DNA of 64,000 nucleotides. Source: Albitalea sp966211955 (GTDB taxonomy: Bacteria > Pseudomonadota > Gammaproteobacteria > Burkholderiales > Burkholderiaceae_C). The DNA is taken from NCBI GenBank assembly GCA_966211955.1, contig CBIHOF010000006.1:1-64000 (forward strand), written 5' to 3'. This document shows, in pieces, positions 7,195-15,494 of the stretch. Under the pieces are notes generated by a model that worked only from the letters and a program-made list of their open reading frames with translations, was not told the origin of the DNA and did no database searches. The translations under genes were made by a program, and so were the position numbers. The stretch's first letter is position 1. The number at the start of each line of letters is the position of its first letter.

Positions 7195-9783
7195 ATGAGC
7201 AAGACACTGATCATTGCGGAAAAGCCGTCCGTCGCACAGGACATCGTCCGTGCGCTGACGCCCGTTGTCGGCAAGTTCGAGAAGGCGGCCGAGTACTTCG
7301 AGAACGACACGCACATCGTCACCTCCGCCGTCGGCCACCTGGTCGAGATCAAGGCGCCCGAGGAGTTCGACGTCAAGCGCGGCAAGTGGAGCTTCGCCAA
7401 CCTGCCGGTCATCCCGCCGCACTTCGACCTCGCGCCCATCGACAAGGCGAAGACGCGGCTCAACGCGGTGGTGAAGCTCGTCAAGCGCAAGGACGTGACC
7501 GAGCTCATCAACGCCTGCGACGCGGGCCGCGAGGGCGAGCTCATCTTCCGGCTCATCGTGCAGTACGCCGGCACGCCCAAGGCGGCGGTCAACAAGCCCA
7601 TCCGCCGGCTGTGGCTGCAGAGCATGACGCCCCAGGCGATCCGCGACGGCTTCGAGCAGCTGCGCCAGGACAAGGAGATGCTCGGCCTGTCGGACGCGGC
7701 GCGCAGCCGCAGCGAGGCCGACTGGCTCGTGGGCATCAACGGCACGCGCGCGATGACGGCCTTCAACTCGCGCGACGGCGGCTTCTTCCTCACGACGGTC
7801 GGCCGCGTGCAGACGCCCACGCTGTCCATCGTGGTCGAGCGGGAAGAAAAGATCCGCAAGCACGTGTCGCGCGACTATTGGGAAATCAAGGCGCAGTTCG
7901 CCGCAGAGGCGGGTGAATACGAAGGCAAGTGGTTCGACCCGAAGTGGAAGAAGAACCCCGACGACGCCGAGCAGCGCGCCGACCGGCTGTGGAACGAGCC
8001 GGACGCGCAGGCGATTGCGCAGGCCTGCCGCGGCCAGCCGGCCAGCGTCACCGAGGAGGCCAAGCCGAGCACGCAAAGCGCACCCGGCCTGTACGACCTC
8101 ACCACCTTGCAGCGCGAAGCCAACAGCCGCTTCGGCTTCTCGGCCAAGACGACGCTCAGCATCGCACAGGCGCTGTACGAAAAGCACAAGGTGCTCACCT
8201 ACCCGCGTACCGACAGCAAGCACCTGCCGGAAGACTACGTCGCCGTCGTGAAGAACACGATGAAGATGCTCGCCGATGAAGACCTGCCCGGCCCGCTGCG
8301 CGCGCTGTCGGCGCATGCGAAGAAGGCGACCGACGAGGGCTATGTGAAGCCCAACAAGCGCATCTTCGACAACGCGAAGGTGTCGGACCACTTCGCCATC
8401 ATCCCGACGCTCCAGGCGCCCAAGAGCCTGACCGAGATCGAGGCGAAGCTCTACGACATGGTGGTCAAGCGCTTCCTCGCAGTGTTCTTCCCGCCGGCGG
8501 AATTCATGGTCACGACCCGCATCAGCACGGTGAAGGCAGGTGCGGCGACGCACACTTTCCAGACCAACGGCAAGGTGATGGTCAAGCCCGGCTGGCTCGC
8601 GGTGTACGGCCGCGAAGCGCAGGAGGACGATGCCAACCTCGTGGCGGTGAAGCCGGGCGAGATGGTGCGCACCGAGAGCGTGGACGTGAACGCACTCAAG
8701 ACCAAGCCGCCCGCGCGCTACACCGAAGCGACGCTGCTGTCAGCCATGGAAGGCGCGGGCAAGCTCATCGACGACGACGAGCTTCGCGAAGCGATGCAGG
8801 AGAAGGGCCTGGGGACGCCAGCCACGCGGGCCGCGATCATCGAAGGCCTGCTGATGGAAAAGTACATGCATCGCGACGGCCGCGAGTTGATTCCCACCGC
8901 CAAGGCCTTCCAGCTGATGACCTTGTTGCGCGGCCTGCAGGTGGAAGAACTCACCAAGCCCGAACTCACCGGCAACTGGGAATACCAGCTGGCCGAGATG
9001 GAAAAGGGCAAGCTCAGCCGCGACAAGTTCATGGGCGAGATCGCCGCCATGACCGAGCGCATCGTGGCCAAGGCCAAGGAATACGACCGCGACACGATTC
9101 CCGGTGATTACGCAACGCTCGAGACGCCGTGCCCGAACTGCGGCGGCATCGTGAAGGAGAACTACCGCCGCTTCACCTGCACCGGCAAATCGGGCGATGC
9201 CGAGGGCTGCGGCTTCTCGATGAGCAAGATCCCCGGCGGGCGCAGCTTCGAGCTCGACGAGGTCGAGAAATTCCTCACCGACAAGAAGATCGGCCCGCTC
9301 GAAGGCTTCCGCTCGAAGGCCGGTTGGCCTTTCACCGCAGAGCTCAAGTTGAGCTTCGACGACGAGATCAAGAACTGGAAGCTCGAGTTCGACTTCGGCG
9401 AGGACGCGAAGAAGGACGGAGAGTCTGGTGAGCCCGTCGATTTCTCAGGCCAGCAAAGCCTGGGCGCCTGCCCGAAGTGCGCGGGCCATGTGTACGAGCA
9501 CGGCACGTCCTACGTGTGCGAGCACAGCGTCGGCGCGCACGTCACCTGCGACTTCAAGAGCGGCAAGATCATCCTGCAGCAGCCGGTGGCGCGCGAGCAG
9601 ATGACCAAGCTGCTCGCCGAAGGCAAGACCGACCTCCTGGAGAACTTCGTGTCCAACAAGACGCGCCGCAAGTTCAAGGCGCGCCTGGCCTACGACAAGA
9701 AGGAAGGCAAGGTGATCTTCGAGTTCGAACCGCGCGCCGCGAAAGCCCCGGCAAAGAAAGCCGCCGCAAAAAAGGCCGCGTGA
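7195..9783 (+). CDS. topB: DNA topoisomerase III (type IA)
   Basis: An 862-residue type IA topoisomerase that nicks and passes single strands, relaxing negative supercoils and decatenating DNA. The Toprim motif DAGREGE lies at residues 109-115 and the catalytic Tyr336 in TYPRTDS. I start at ATG 7195 (MSKTLIIAEKPSVAQ), after an AAGAAAGAG ribosome site, rather than the upstream in-frame ATG 7156. The protein is about 200 residues longer than E. coli TopB. The extra C-terminus contains Cys clusters (CPNCGG near 644, CPKCAG near 760) and ends in an Ala/Lys-rich tail resembling histone H1-like tails, likely extra DNA-binding parts. Confidence 0.95.
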   Translation: MSKTLIIAEKPSVAQDIVRALTPVVGKFEKAAEYFENDTHIVTSAVGHLVEIKAPEEFDVKRGKWSFANLPVIPPHFDLAPIDKAKTRLNAVVKLVKRKDVTELINACDAGREGELIFRLIVQYAGTPKAAVNKPIRRLWLQSMTPQAIRDGFEQLRQDKEMLGLSDAARSRSEADWLVGINGTRAMTAFNSRDGGFFLTTVGRVQTPTLSIVVEREEKIRKHVSRDYWEIKAQFAAEAGEYEGKWFDPKWKKNPDDAEQRADRLWNEPDAQAIAQACRGQPASVTEEAKPSTQSAPGLYDLTTLQREANSRFGFSAKTTLSIAQALYEKHKVLTYPRTDSKHLPEDYVAVVKNTMKMLADEDLPGPLRALSAHAKKATDEGYVKPNKRIFDNAKVSDHFAIIPTLQAPKSLTEIEAKLYDMVVKRFLAVFFPPAEFMVTTRISTVKAGAATHTFQTNGKVMVKPGWLAVYGREAQEDDANLVAVKPGEMVRTESVDVNALKTKPPARYTEATLLSAMEGAGKLIDDDELREAMQEKGLGTPATRAAIIEGLLMEKYMHRDGRELIPTAKAFQLMTLLRGLQVEELTKPELTGNWEYQLAEMEKGKLSRDKFMGEIAAMTERIVAKAKEYDRDTIPGDYATLETPCPNCGGIVKENYRRFTCTGKSGDAEGCGFSMSKIPGGRSFELDEVEKFLTDKKIGPLEGFRSKAGWPFTAELKLSFDDEIKNWKLEFDFGEDAKKDGESGEPVDFSGQQSLGACPKCAGHVYEHGTSYVCEHSVGAHVTCDFKSGKIILQQPVAREQMTKLLAEGKTDLLENFVSNKTRRKFKARLAYDKKEGKVIFEFEPRAAKAPAKKAAAKKAA

Positions 9784-9813
9784 ACGGCCCAAGCGAGCGC
9801 AGCGAAGCACCCC

Positions 9814-9894
9814 TCAAGCCACGCCCGCGGAACCGGCTTTGCCGGTCCGCCGGGTGGCGCCCCTCGGGGGCAGGAGCGCAGCGACTGGGGGGCC
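9814..9894 (+). repeat. Dispersed hairpin repeat, copy 1
   Basis: First of four copies of an approximately 81-bp intergenic element. The core here has two adjacent short palindromes: CCGGCTTTGCCGG, and GCGCCCCTCGGGGGC, a GC-rich stem around CTC/GAG. It ends in GGAGCGCAGCGACTGGGGGG. It fills the gap between the 3' ends of the convergent topB and 9900-10259 genes. The other copies are at 33215-33295, 41223-41303 and 53579-53664. Confidence 0.8.
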
Positions 9895-9899
9895 AACAA

Positions 9900-10259
9900 C
9901 TAATCGATGAACTGTGTCTTCGACAGCTTGTCGGCGATCAAATCTCGTGCACCGATCGTCGCCGGCCCGTTGTCGCCGATGGCCATGATCACGCCGATCG
10001 CGTTCTGACCGCCACCGCGGCCGACGCAGGTGATGGCGACGTAGACGCCTTTGCGCGTGCCCGCGATTTCGAGCGGGCTTTTCTTCACGCCCTGCAGGTT
10101 CTGCCCGGCCACGCCCGAAGCCAGCTGCATGCACTTGGCTTCGGTGCCGGTCTTTACCTGGATCTTCGACCAGTAGAGGAAGGCGGCGTCCGCATTGCCC
10201 GCGAGAAGAATGCCGCCAATGCCGAGTGCGGCGATGCCAAGGCGCGTGAGGGTGAGCAT
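9900..10259 (-). CDS. Small secreted protein of unknown function
   Basis: A 119-residue protein with a clear signal peptide (LTRLGIAALGIGGILLAG, cleavage near NADA-AF). The mature part of about 95 residues has two Cys (CMQLASG and ITCVGRG) that could form a disulfide in the periplasm. I do not recognise a family. It lies convergent to topB and 118 bases downstream of the nitrilase-family gene on the same strand, so it may have its own promoter. Only export and small size can be supported. Confidence 0.7.
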   Translation of the reverse strand: MLTLTRLGIAALGIGGILLAGNADAAFLYWSKIQVKTGTEAKCMQLASGVAGQNLQGVKKSPLEIAGTRKGVYVAITCVGRGGGQNAIGVIMAIGDNGPATIGARDLIADKLSKTQFID

Positions 10260-10377
10260 GGAGGACTCCCATCCGTGATCGATGCGGCCACTCTAGGCAG
10301 CCGGCTCGGCGCGAGTCATCCTGCGTCCTAGGGGACGCTCACTTCAAACGTGGGGGGCGTTGTCCCGCTTCGGGCCT

Positions 10378-11205
10378 TCAGATGCAGCGCCGATGCGTCA
10401 AGGCCGGCAGCTGCGTCCGCACCGACGCGATGCGCGCCGTGTCCAACTCGGCCATCACCACGCCTTCGCCCTCGGGCAGCACATTCAGCACCTCGCCCCA
10501 GGGGTCGACGATCATGCTGTGGCCCCAGGTGCGGCGGCCGGTCTCGTGCGTGCCGCCTTGCGCCGGCGCGATGACGTAGCACTGGTTCTCGACCGCGCGG
10601 GCGCGAAGCAGCAGCTCCCAGTGCGCGCGGCCGGTGGTGTAGGTGAAGGCCGCGGGCACGGCCAGCAGGTCGCAGGGCTTCTTGCCTTCAGCGAAAGTGA
10701 CGCGGCGGTACAGCTCCGGAAAACGCAGGTCATAGCAGACGCTCAATCCCACGCGCAGTTCACCCGCGTCGAACGATGCCGGCTCGCTGCCCGCATCGAG
10801 CACCCGGCCCTCGTCGTAGCTCTCGCGTCCGTTGTCGTAGCGAAAGAGGTGCATCTTGTCGTAGCGCGCTGCAAGCGAACCATCGGGCGCGTAGACGCAG
10901 TTGGCGTTCAACACGCGGTCGGCCTTGTCGCCGCGGATCGCAAGCGTGCCGCCCATCACCCACACGTTGTACTCGCGCGCCGCGTCCGACAGCGCACGCT
11001 GGATCGGCCCGTCGCCCGCGGCCTCGGCGATCGCGAGTTTGTCGCGGTCGTTCGCCCCCATGAAGCAGAAGTATTCGGGCAACCCCACCAGCTTGGCGCC
11101 GTCGCGCGCGGCAGAGGCGATCAGTCGGCGGGCGGTGGCGAGGTTCTCATCCACGCGCGGCGTGGACACCATCTGGAGCGCAGCGATCTTCATGCCGCGC
11201 ATCAT
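10378..11205 (-). CDS. Carbon-nitrogen hydrolase (nitrilase superfamily, Nit1/omega-amidase-like)
   Basis: A 275-residue cytoplasmic amidase with the family catalytic triad: Glu44 (GLPEYF), Lys117 (YDKMHLF) and Cys157 (VCYDLRFPE). The RFPELYR context is typical of the branch that includes deaminated glutathione amidase and omega-amidase, so hydrolysis of a small amide in metabolite repair is likely. The start ATG 11205 overlaps the yhdP stop by one base (TGATG), so translation is coupled; ATG 11193 (MKIAALQM) is an alternative. The yhdP-nit pairing is common in betaproteobacteria. tldD, which often follows, is not adjacent here. Confidence 0.92.
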   Translation of the reverse strand: MMRGMKIAALQMVSTPRVDENLATARRLIASAARDGAKLVGLPEYFCFMGANDRDKLAIAEAAGDGPIQRALSDAAREYNVWVMGGTLAIRGDKADRVLNANCVYAPDGSLAARYDKMHLFRYDNGRESYDEGRVLDAGSEPASFDAGELRVGLSVCYDLRFPELYRRVTFAEGKKPCDLLAVPAAFTYTTGRAHWELLLRARAVENQCYVIAPAQGGTHETGRRTWGHSMIVDPWGEVLNVLPEGEGVVMAELDTARIASVRTQLPALTHRRCI

Positions 11206-14200
11206 CACCGCTTGGCGGTGTCGGCGTTGGCCGGCGGGTCGATGTCCGGGATGGGCGCGCCGGTTTTGCGGTCCACGCGCTCCACCTTCGGGTCCGACCA
11301 CGGCCCCGTCACATGGAACTCGCGCGTGCCCGCCTGAGTGAGCGGCTTGCGCAAGAAGACCTGCGCGAGGAAGGTGCCCAGTCCGATCGCGGGGTTGATG
11401 GCCGCGTAGGCGAGCGACGCGGTGCCGGCATTGATCTCCGGCACCACCACCACCCGCAGGTCCTGCGTCTCGCGTTCGACGTCCGCGCTGCCCTCCATCA
11501 ACACCGCCGCCTGCACGCCGCGCATGCGCAGGTTGTTGGTGGTGGCCACGCCCTCGCGGATGGTCACGTCGCCGGTGATGTTGTCGAAGGCGAAGCCTTC
11601 CTGGAACAGGTCGCGGAAATCGAGTGCGAGGCGACGAGGCAACGACTGCAGGCTCAGCACGCTCAAGAGTCGCGCCGCGCCCGGCTGCACCTTGAGGAAC
11701 TGGCCCGCATCGATCGCCACATTCACCTGCCCCGTCATGCTCGGGTAGTCCAGCGACAGCGGCGAGCCGAGCCACGACACCTGCCCCGCCAGGCTGCCCT
11801 TGCCGCCGCGCACTGCCTTGGGCGTGCCCATGCGGTCAAGAAAGGCACCGCCATCGGCGAGGTCGAGCTTGAAGTTGAGGATGGCGCGGCGCCGCGCGGG
11901 CGAGGTGGAGGGAATCCACTGCCCGTTGGCCACGAACTTGGCCTCGGGCGTGGTCATCGCGAGCCGCGTGAGCCGCCATTCGCGGAAGGCCTCGCGGCCT
12001 TCGCCGTTGATGCGGTTGAGCGCCTCGATCTCCACCCGACCGAGCCGCTTGCCGCGCAGCTCCAGGTCGTCGATCACGATGTCCAGCGCGGGCACGCTGG
12101 AGGGTTGTTGATCGAGCAGGCTTTCCACGCTGTCGGCGTCGGTCTTGGGCAGAGACAGGCGCGACAACCGCGCGAACACGCGGCCCGCGCCGCGTCGGCC
12201 GGGCCGGTATTCGACATAGCCGTTGAGCTGCTCCGCATCGAGGTTGGCGCGCCACAGGCCGTCTTCCTGCGACGCACCGATCACCACCTTGTTGAGGTGC
12301 CGCGCGCCAGTGATGAGCTCCTGCGCGCGCACCGCGAAGCTCGTCGGCATGTAGCCGCCCGAGGACGCGTCCGCCGCTGCACCGCCCGCAGGCGGGCCCG
12401 CGAGCTTGGCGCCCACCGCTTCCCACGCATCGGCATTCAGGCTCGCCACGTTGATGCTCGCCGCGACACCGGCCGCGGGTGTGGGTGCGGGCTCCATCAC
12501 GCCGACGCCGCCGCGGATCACGCGGGCCTGGTCACCGGAGAGATCACGCAAGAAGCTCGCGTTGACGATGTTGCCGAGATCGAAGCGCAGCACGTCGCGC
12601 GGCGATTGCCCGGCGGCAAACGACTCCGGCACCAGCGTGCTGGCATAGCGCATGGCCAGCGTCGACTCGGCACTCTTGCGCAATGGCGGCGGCAGGTCGG
12701 ACGCCATGCCCACGAGGTTGCTCGTGAGGCTCAATTCCGTGTGGCCATGCGTGACCCCCAACGCCAGCCGGTAGCTCGCCTGCCCACTGAGCGACGTGGC
12801 CAGCCGCGACAGGGCGCCCAGCTCGCTCGCGCGCCGCAGGCTGTCGGCCGTAACCATGCCCTGGCCCGTGATGCGCATCGAGCCGTCGGCCTGCGTGCCG
12901 CCATCGAAGCTCGCATCGCCGCCCAGCACGCGCGCCGTACCGCCGTGGATGCCGAATCCCTTGTGCGTGAAGTCCACCCGCGCCTTGGCGTTCTGCAGCA
13001 ACGGTGTGTCCGGCGTGATGCGCACGTCGTTGCCCGCGAGCGCCACGCTGCCCTTCACCGTGGACTTGTCGGCGTCGTACAGCGGAATCGACAGCGCGAG
13101 CTTGAGGTCTGCGACGCCCGACCCGGTGGCTTGCGACAGCGCCTTGTTCGTCCAGGTGCCGACAGGCGATGCGTTGACGTAGCGCAGCATGTCCTGCAGT
13201 GGCCCCCGCGCGCCGCCTTCGAGTGCCAGCACCGAGCGATCGGACAGGTTGCGGATGCCGCCTTGCACGTGGCTCAGGTCCACGCCGAAGACCCGTGCCT
13301 GCGCGTTGCGGATCTCCATGCTCGCGCGGTCGAAGACGAGCTCGCCTTTCATCTTCGTGAACGGCGGCCAGGGCGAATCGAAAGCCGCGCGCGTGCCGCT
13401 GGCCGGCAGGCTGGGCACGTAGGCGAAGTCGACATCCTCCACGTGGCCGGCGATGCGGAATTCGCCATCGCGCGGGTTGCGAACGCGGTGGAAGGGGAAG
13501 TCCCAGATGTCGCCCTTCACGCGCACCGTCATGTCGCTCACGCTGCCGCTCTTCACCGCATGGGCCACGTACAGGCGCGTGTCCTCGGGGATGCCCAGCG
13601 GCAGGTAGCGCGCCACACTGGTCGCCTGGCCGCGGCTCACTTTGCCGTTGATCTCGATCAGGCCGGGGTAGCGTCCGCCGCGTGCGAAGCCCTGGCCCGC
13701 TCCCGTCTGCCAGCCGCCGGACAACTCGCCCTGCATCTCGGCATTGGCGAACCTCATGTCCTTGACCGACACCGCCACATGCGAGGGCTGGCCGGCCGTC
13801 TTTGGGGGGTCGATGCGCCAGGTGAGCGACGCGCTCATCTGCGCGAGCGGCACCACCGGCTGCTCGAACACGCCGGGCACGTTCAGCTCGCCGTCGGCCA
13901 TGCCCAGCCGGGCGGTGCCGCCCTTCTCGGTCGCATCGAGCGCGATGGCGGCATTGCGCAGGCCCGGCCGCCCCACGCTCGTGGGCTCCGACGCAGCCTT
14001 CGCGGCGAGTGCAAGGCCTTGCAGCTGGCCCCTCACCTGGTAGGTGGCCGGTGCATCAAGCGGCCCGGTCCAGCGCGCCGAGAGGCCGTTGGCCAGGCCC
14101 CGGGGGTCGAGCTCGGCGAGCAGCTTGCGCACCGCGTCGCCCAGCGGCACGCGCGATGCGATCTGCGCCATCAAGGCCAGGTCCAGGTGCTGCGCGCTGA

Positions 14201-15326
14201 ACTCGCCGCCGGTGGCGGGCTGGCCCTCGGCCTGGTTCCAGTGCAGCGACAGATCGCCTTGCGGCCAGCGGATGCCGTCACCGGTGACGAAGCCGAATTG
14301 CTGCGCCGCGACGGTGAAGCCCTCGGGCCCGCGGTGGCCCGCAAGCCGGCCCTCGATCTGTGCGAGCGCCAGCGGCTGGACGGTGGGTGACAGGCGCAAC
14401 GTCACTTCGCGCAGCGCCACGTCCACCGTCGCACCCTGCACCTTGCCGTCGCGCACGTCCAGCCAGCCGCGCAGCGAGCCGTCGCCTTCGTTGAGTTCGA
14501 ATGGCAGCGTCACGTGGCGGCGCAACTGGCTCACGTCGGCGCGCGGCAACTGCGCGAAGACCATGCCGTTCCAGCGGTTCCAGTCGCCGCTGTCGGTCAA
14601 GAGCGGCTGCGTGAAGCGCCCGCGCAGCGAGAAGCGGTCGCCCCATTCGACGGGCGGCGTCGCGTCCATGCGCATCTCGTGGCTGCGCAGGCCGTTGCGG
14701 ATCACGAGCTCGACGTCGTGCAGCGAGAGCGCCGGTGCGTTGCGCTGCTCGTCGGTCCAGGTGAGCGAGCCGCCGCGGATGACGAACTCACGCTGGTTGA
14801 AGAACCAGTTGGCCGCGGCGTTGTCGCCGGTGCCCGGGCCGTTCATGTCCAGCCCTGCGACGAGGATGTGCCCGTGCGCGTCGCGGCGGATCTCCAGGTG
14901 CGGGCTGTCGATGAAGAGCTGGTCGAAGCGCAGTTCCAGCGCGAAGAGCGAGCGTGCCGAGAGCGACGCCACCACACGCGGCAGCTCCAGCGCAGCGCGG
15001 GCCTGCTTGTCCTGCAGCACCACGCCCTTGAGTTCGACCGAGGGTATCCACCCACTCGATCGAACGCTGATGTTGCCAATTCGCACCGGAACCCCGAGTG
15101 CGTTACTCGCCCGTTGCTCGATCTCGGGTCGCCACTGTTGGATGTGCGGCAAAATCCCCCAGTGAAGTGTCAGCCAGGCGACAAGCAATAAGCTCCACGC
15201 CGCAATGACTCCACCCGTCAACACACGCGCCAGCCAGCGCAAGCGCTTCGTCACCAATGCGCGACGGGTGAGCGGCGCTGAATTGGCCGCTCGGTTGTCG
15301 GAAGTGACAGGCGCAACGATGGACAT
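11205..15326 (-). CDS. yhdP: YhdP family envelope protein (AsmA-like)
   Basis: A 1373-residue protein of the AsmA/YhdP superfamily. It has one N-terminal membrane helix (about 35-58), then a very long periplasmic region of beta-rich repeats, with the DUF3971 region and a C-terminal AsmA-like domain (LDFRDLFQEGFAFDNI, NNLRMRGVQAAVLMEG). In E. coli, YhdP acts with TamB and YdbH in moving phospholipids to the outer membrane, probably as a bridge spanning the periplasm. The length matches the family (about 1270-1400). It is divergent from glnE across about 168 bases and translationally coupled to the nitrilase gene. Confidence 0.95.
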   Translation of the reverse strand: MSIVAPVTSDNRAANSAPLTRRALVTKRLRWLARVLTGGVIAAWSLLLVAWLTLHWGILPHIQQWRPEIEQRASNALGVPVRIGNISVRSSGWIPSVELKGVVLQDKQARAALELPRVVASLSARSLFALELRFDQLFIDSPHLEIRRDAHGHILVAGLDMNGPGTGDNAAANWFFNQREFVIRGGSLTWTDEQRNAPALSLHDVELVIRNGLRSHEMRMDATPPVEWGDRFSLRGRFTQPLLTDSGDWNRWNGMVFAQLPRADVSQLRRHVTLPFELNEGDGSLRGWLDVRDGKVQGATVDVALREVTLRLSPTVQPLALAQIEGRLAGHRGPEGFTVAAQQFGFVTGDGIRWPQGDLSLHWNQAEGQPATGGEFSAQHLDLALMAQIASRVPLGDAVRKLLAELDPRGLANGLSARWTGPLDAPATYQVRGQLQGLALAAKAASEPTSVGRPGLRNAAIALDATEKGGTARLGMADGELNVPGVFEQPVVPLAQMSASLTWRIDPPKTAGQPSHVAVSVKDMRFANAEMQGELSGGWQTGAGQGFARGGRYPGLIEINGKVSRGQATSVARYLPLGIPEDTRLYVAHAVKSGSVSDMTVRVKGDIWDFPFHRVRNPRDGEFRIAGHVEDVDFAYVPSLPASGTRAAFDSPWPPFTKMKGELVFDRASMEIRNAQARVFGVDLSHVQGGIRNLSDRSVLALEGGARGPLQDMLRYVNASPVGTWTNKALSQATGSGVADLKLALSIPLYDADKSTVKGSVALAGNDVRITPDTPLLQNAKARVDFTHKGFGIHGGTARVLGGDASFDGGTQADGSMRITGQGMVTADSLRRASELGALSRLATSLSGQASYRLALGVTHGHTELSLTSNLVGMASDLPPPLRKSAESTLAMRYASTLVPESFAAGQSPRDVLRFDLGNIVNASFLRDLSGDQARVIRGGVGVMEPAPTPAAGVAASINVASLNADAWEAVGAKLAGPPAGGAAADASSGGYMPTSFAVRAQELITGARHLNKVVIGASQEDGLWRANLDAEQLNGYVEYRPGRRGAGRVFARLSRLSLPKTDADSVESLLDQQPSSVPALDIVIDDLELRGKRLGRVEIEALNRINGEGREAFREWRLTRLAMTTPEAKFVANGQWIPSTSPARRRAILNFKLDLADGGAFLDRMGTPKAVRGGKGSLAGQVSWLGSPLSLDYPSMTGQVNVAIDAGQFLKVQPGAARLLSVLSLQSLPRRLALDFRDLFQEGFAFDNITGDVTIREGVATTNNLRMRGVQAAVLMEGSADVERETQDLRVVVVPEINAGTASLAYAAINPAIGLGTFLAQVFLRKPLTQAGTREFHVTGPWSDPKVERVDRKTGAPIPDIDPPANADTAKR

Positions 15327-15494
15327 GTACGAGTTGGGAAGCCGGTCCGGGTTCGATGGGCCCGATCAGCGAGATGAATCTTCGGCGATGTGCCGGCCTT
15401 CGGGCCAGCACATCGTGGCATTGTCACCCGACCCGTCCAGGCGCTTGGCGCTGCTGGATGTGCCGCTGGCTTAGCAAAGACCCTCGGAAGTGCC

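Noticed and set aside
11313..14390. 1025-codon open frame antisense to yhdP
   Set aside because: Arg/His/Ala-rich low-complexity translation with no recognisable domain. It mirrors the yhdP codons.
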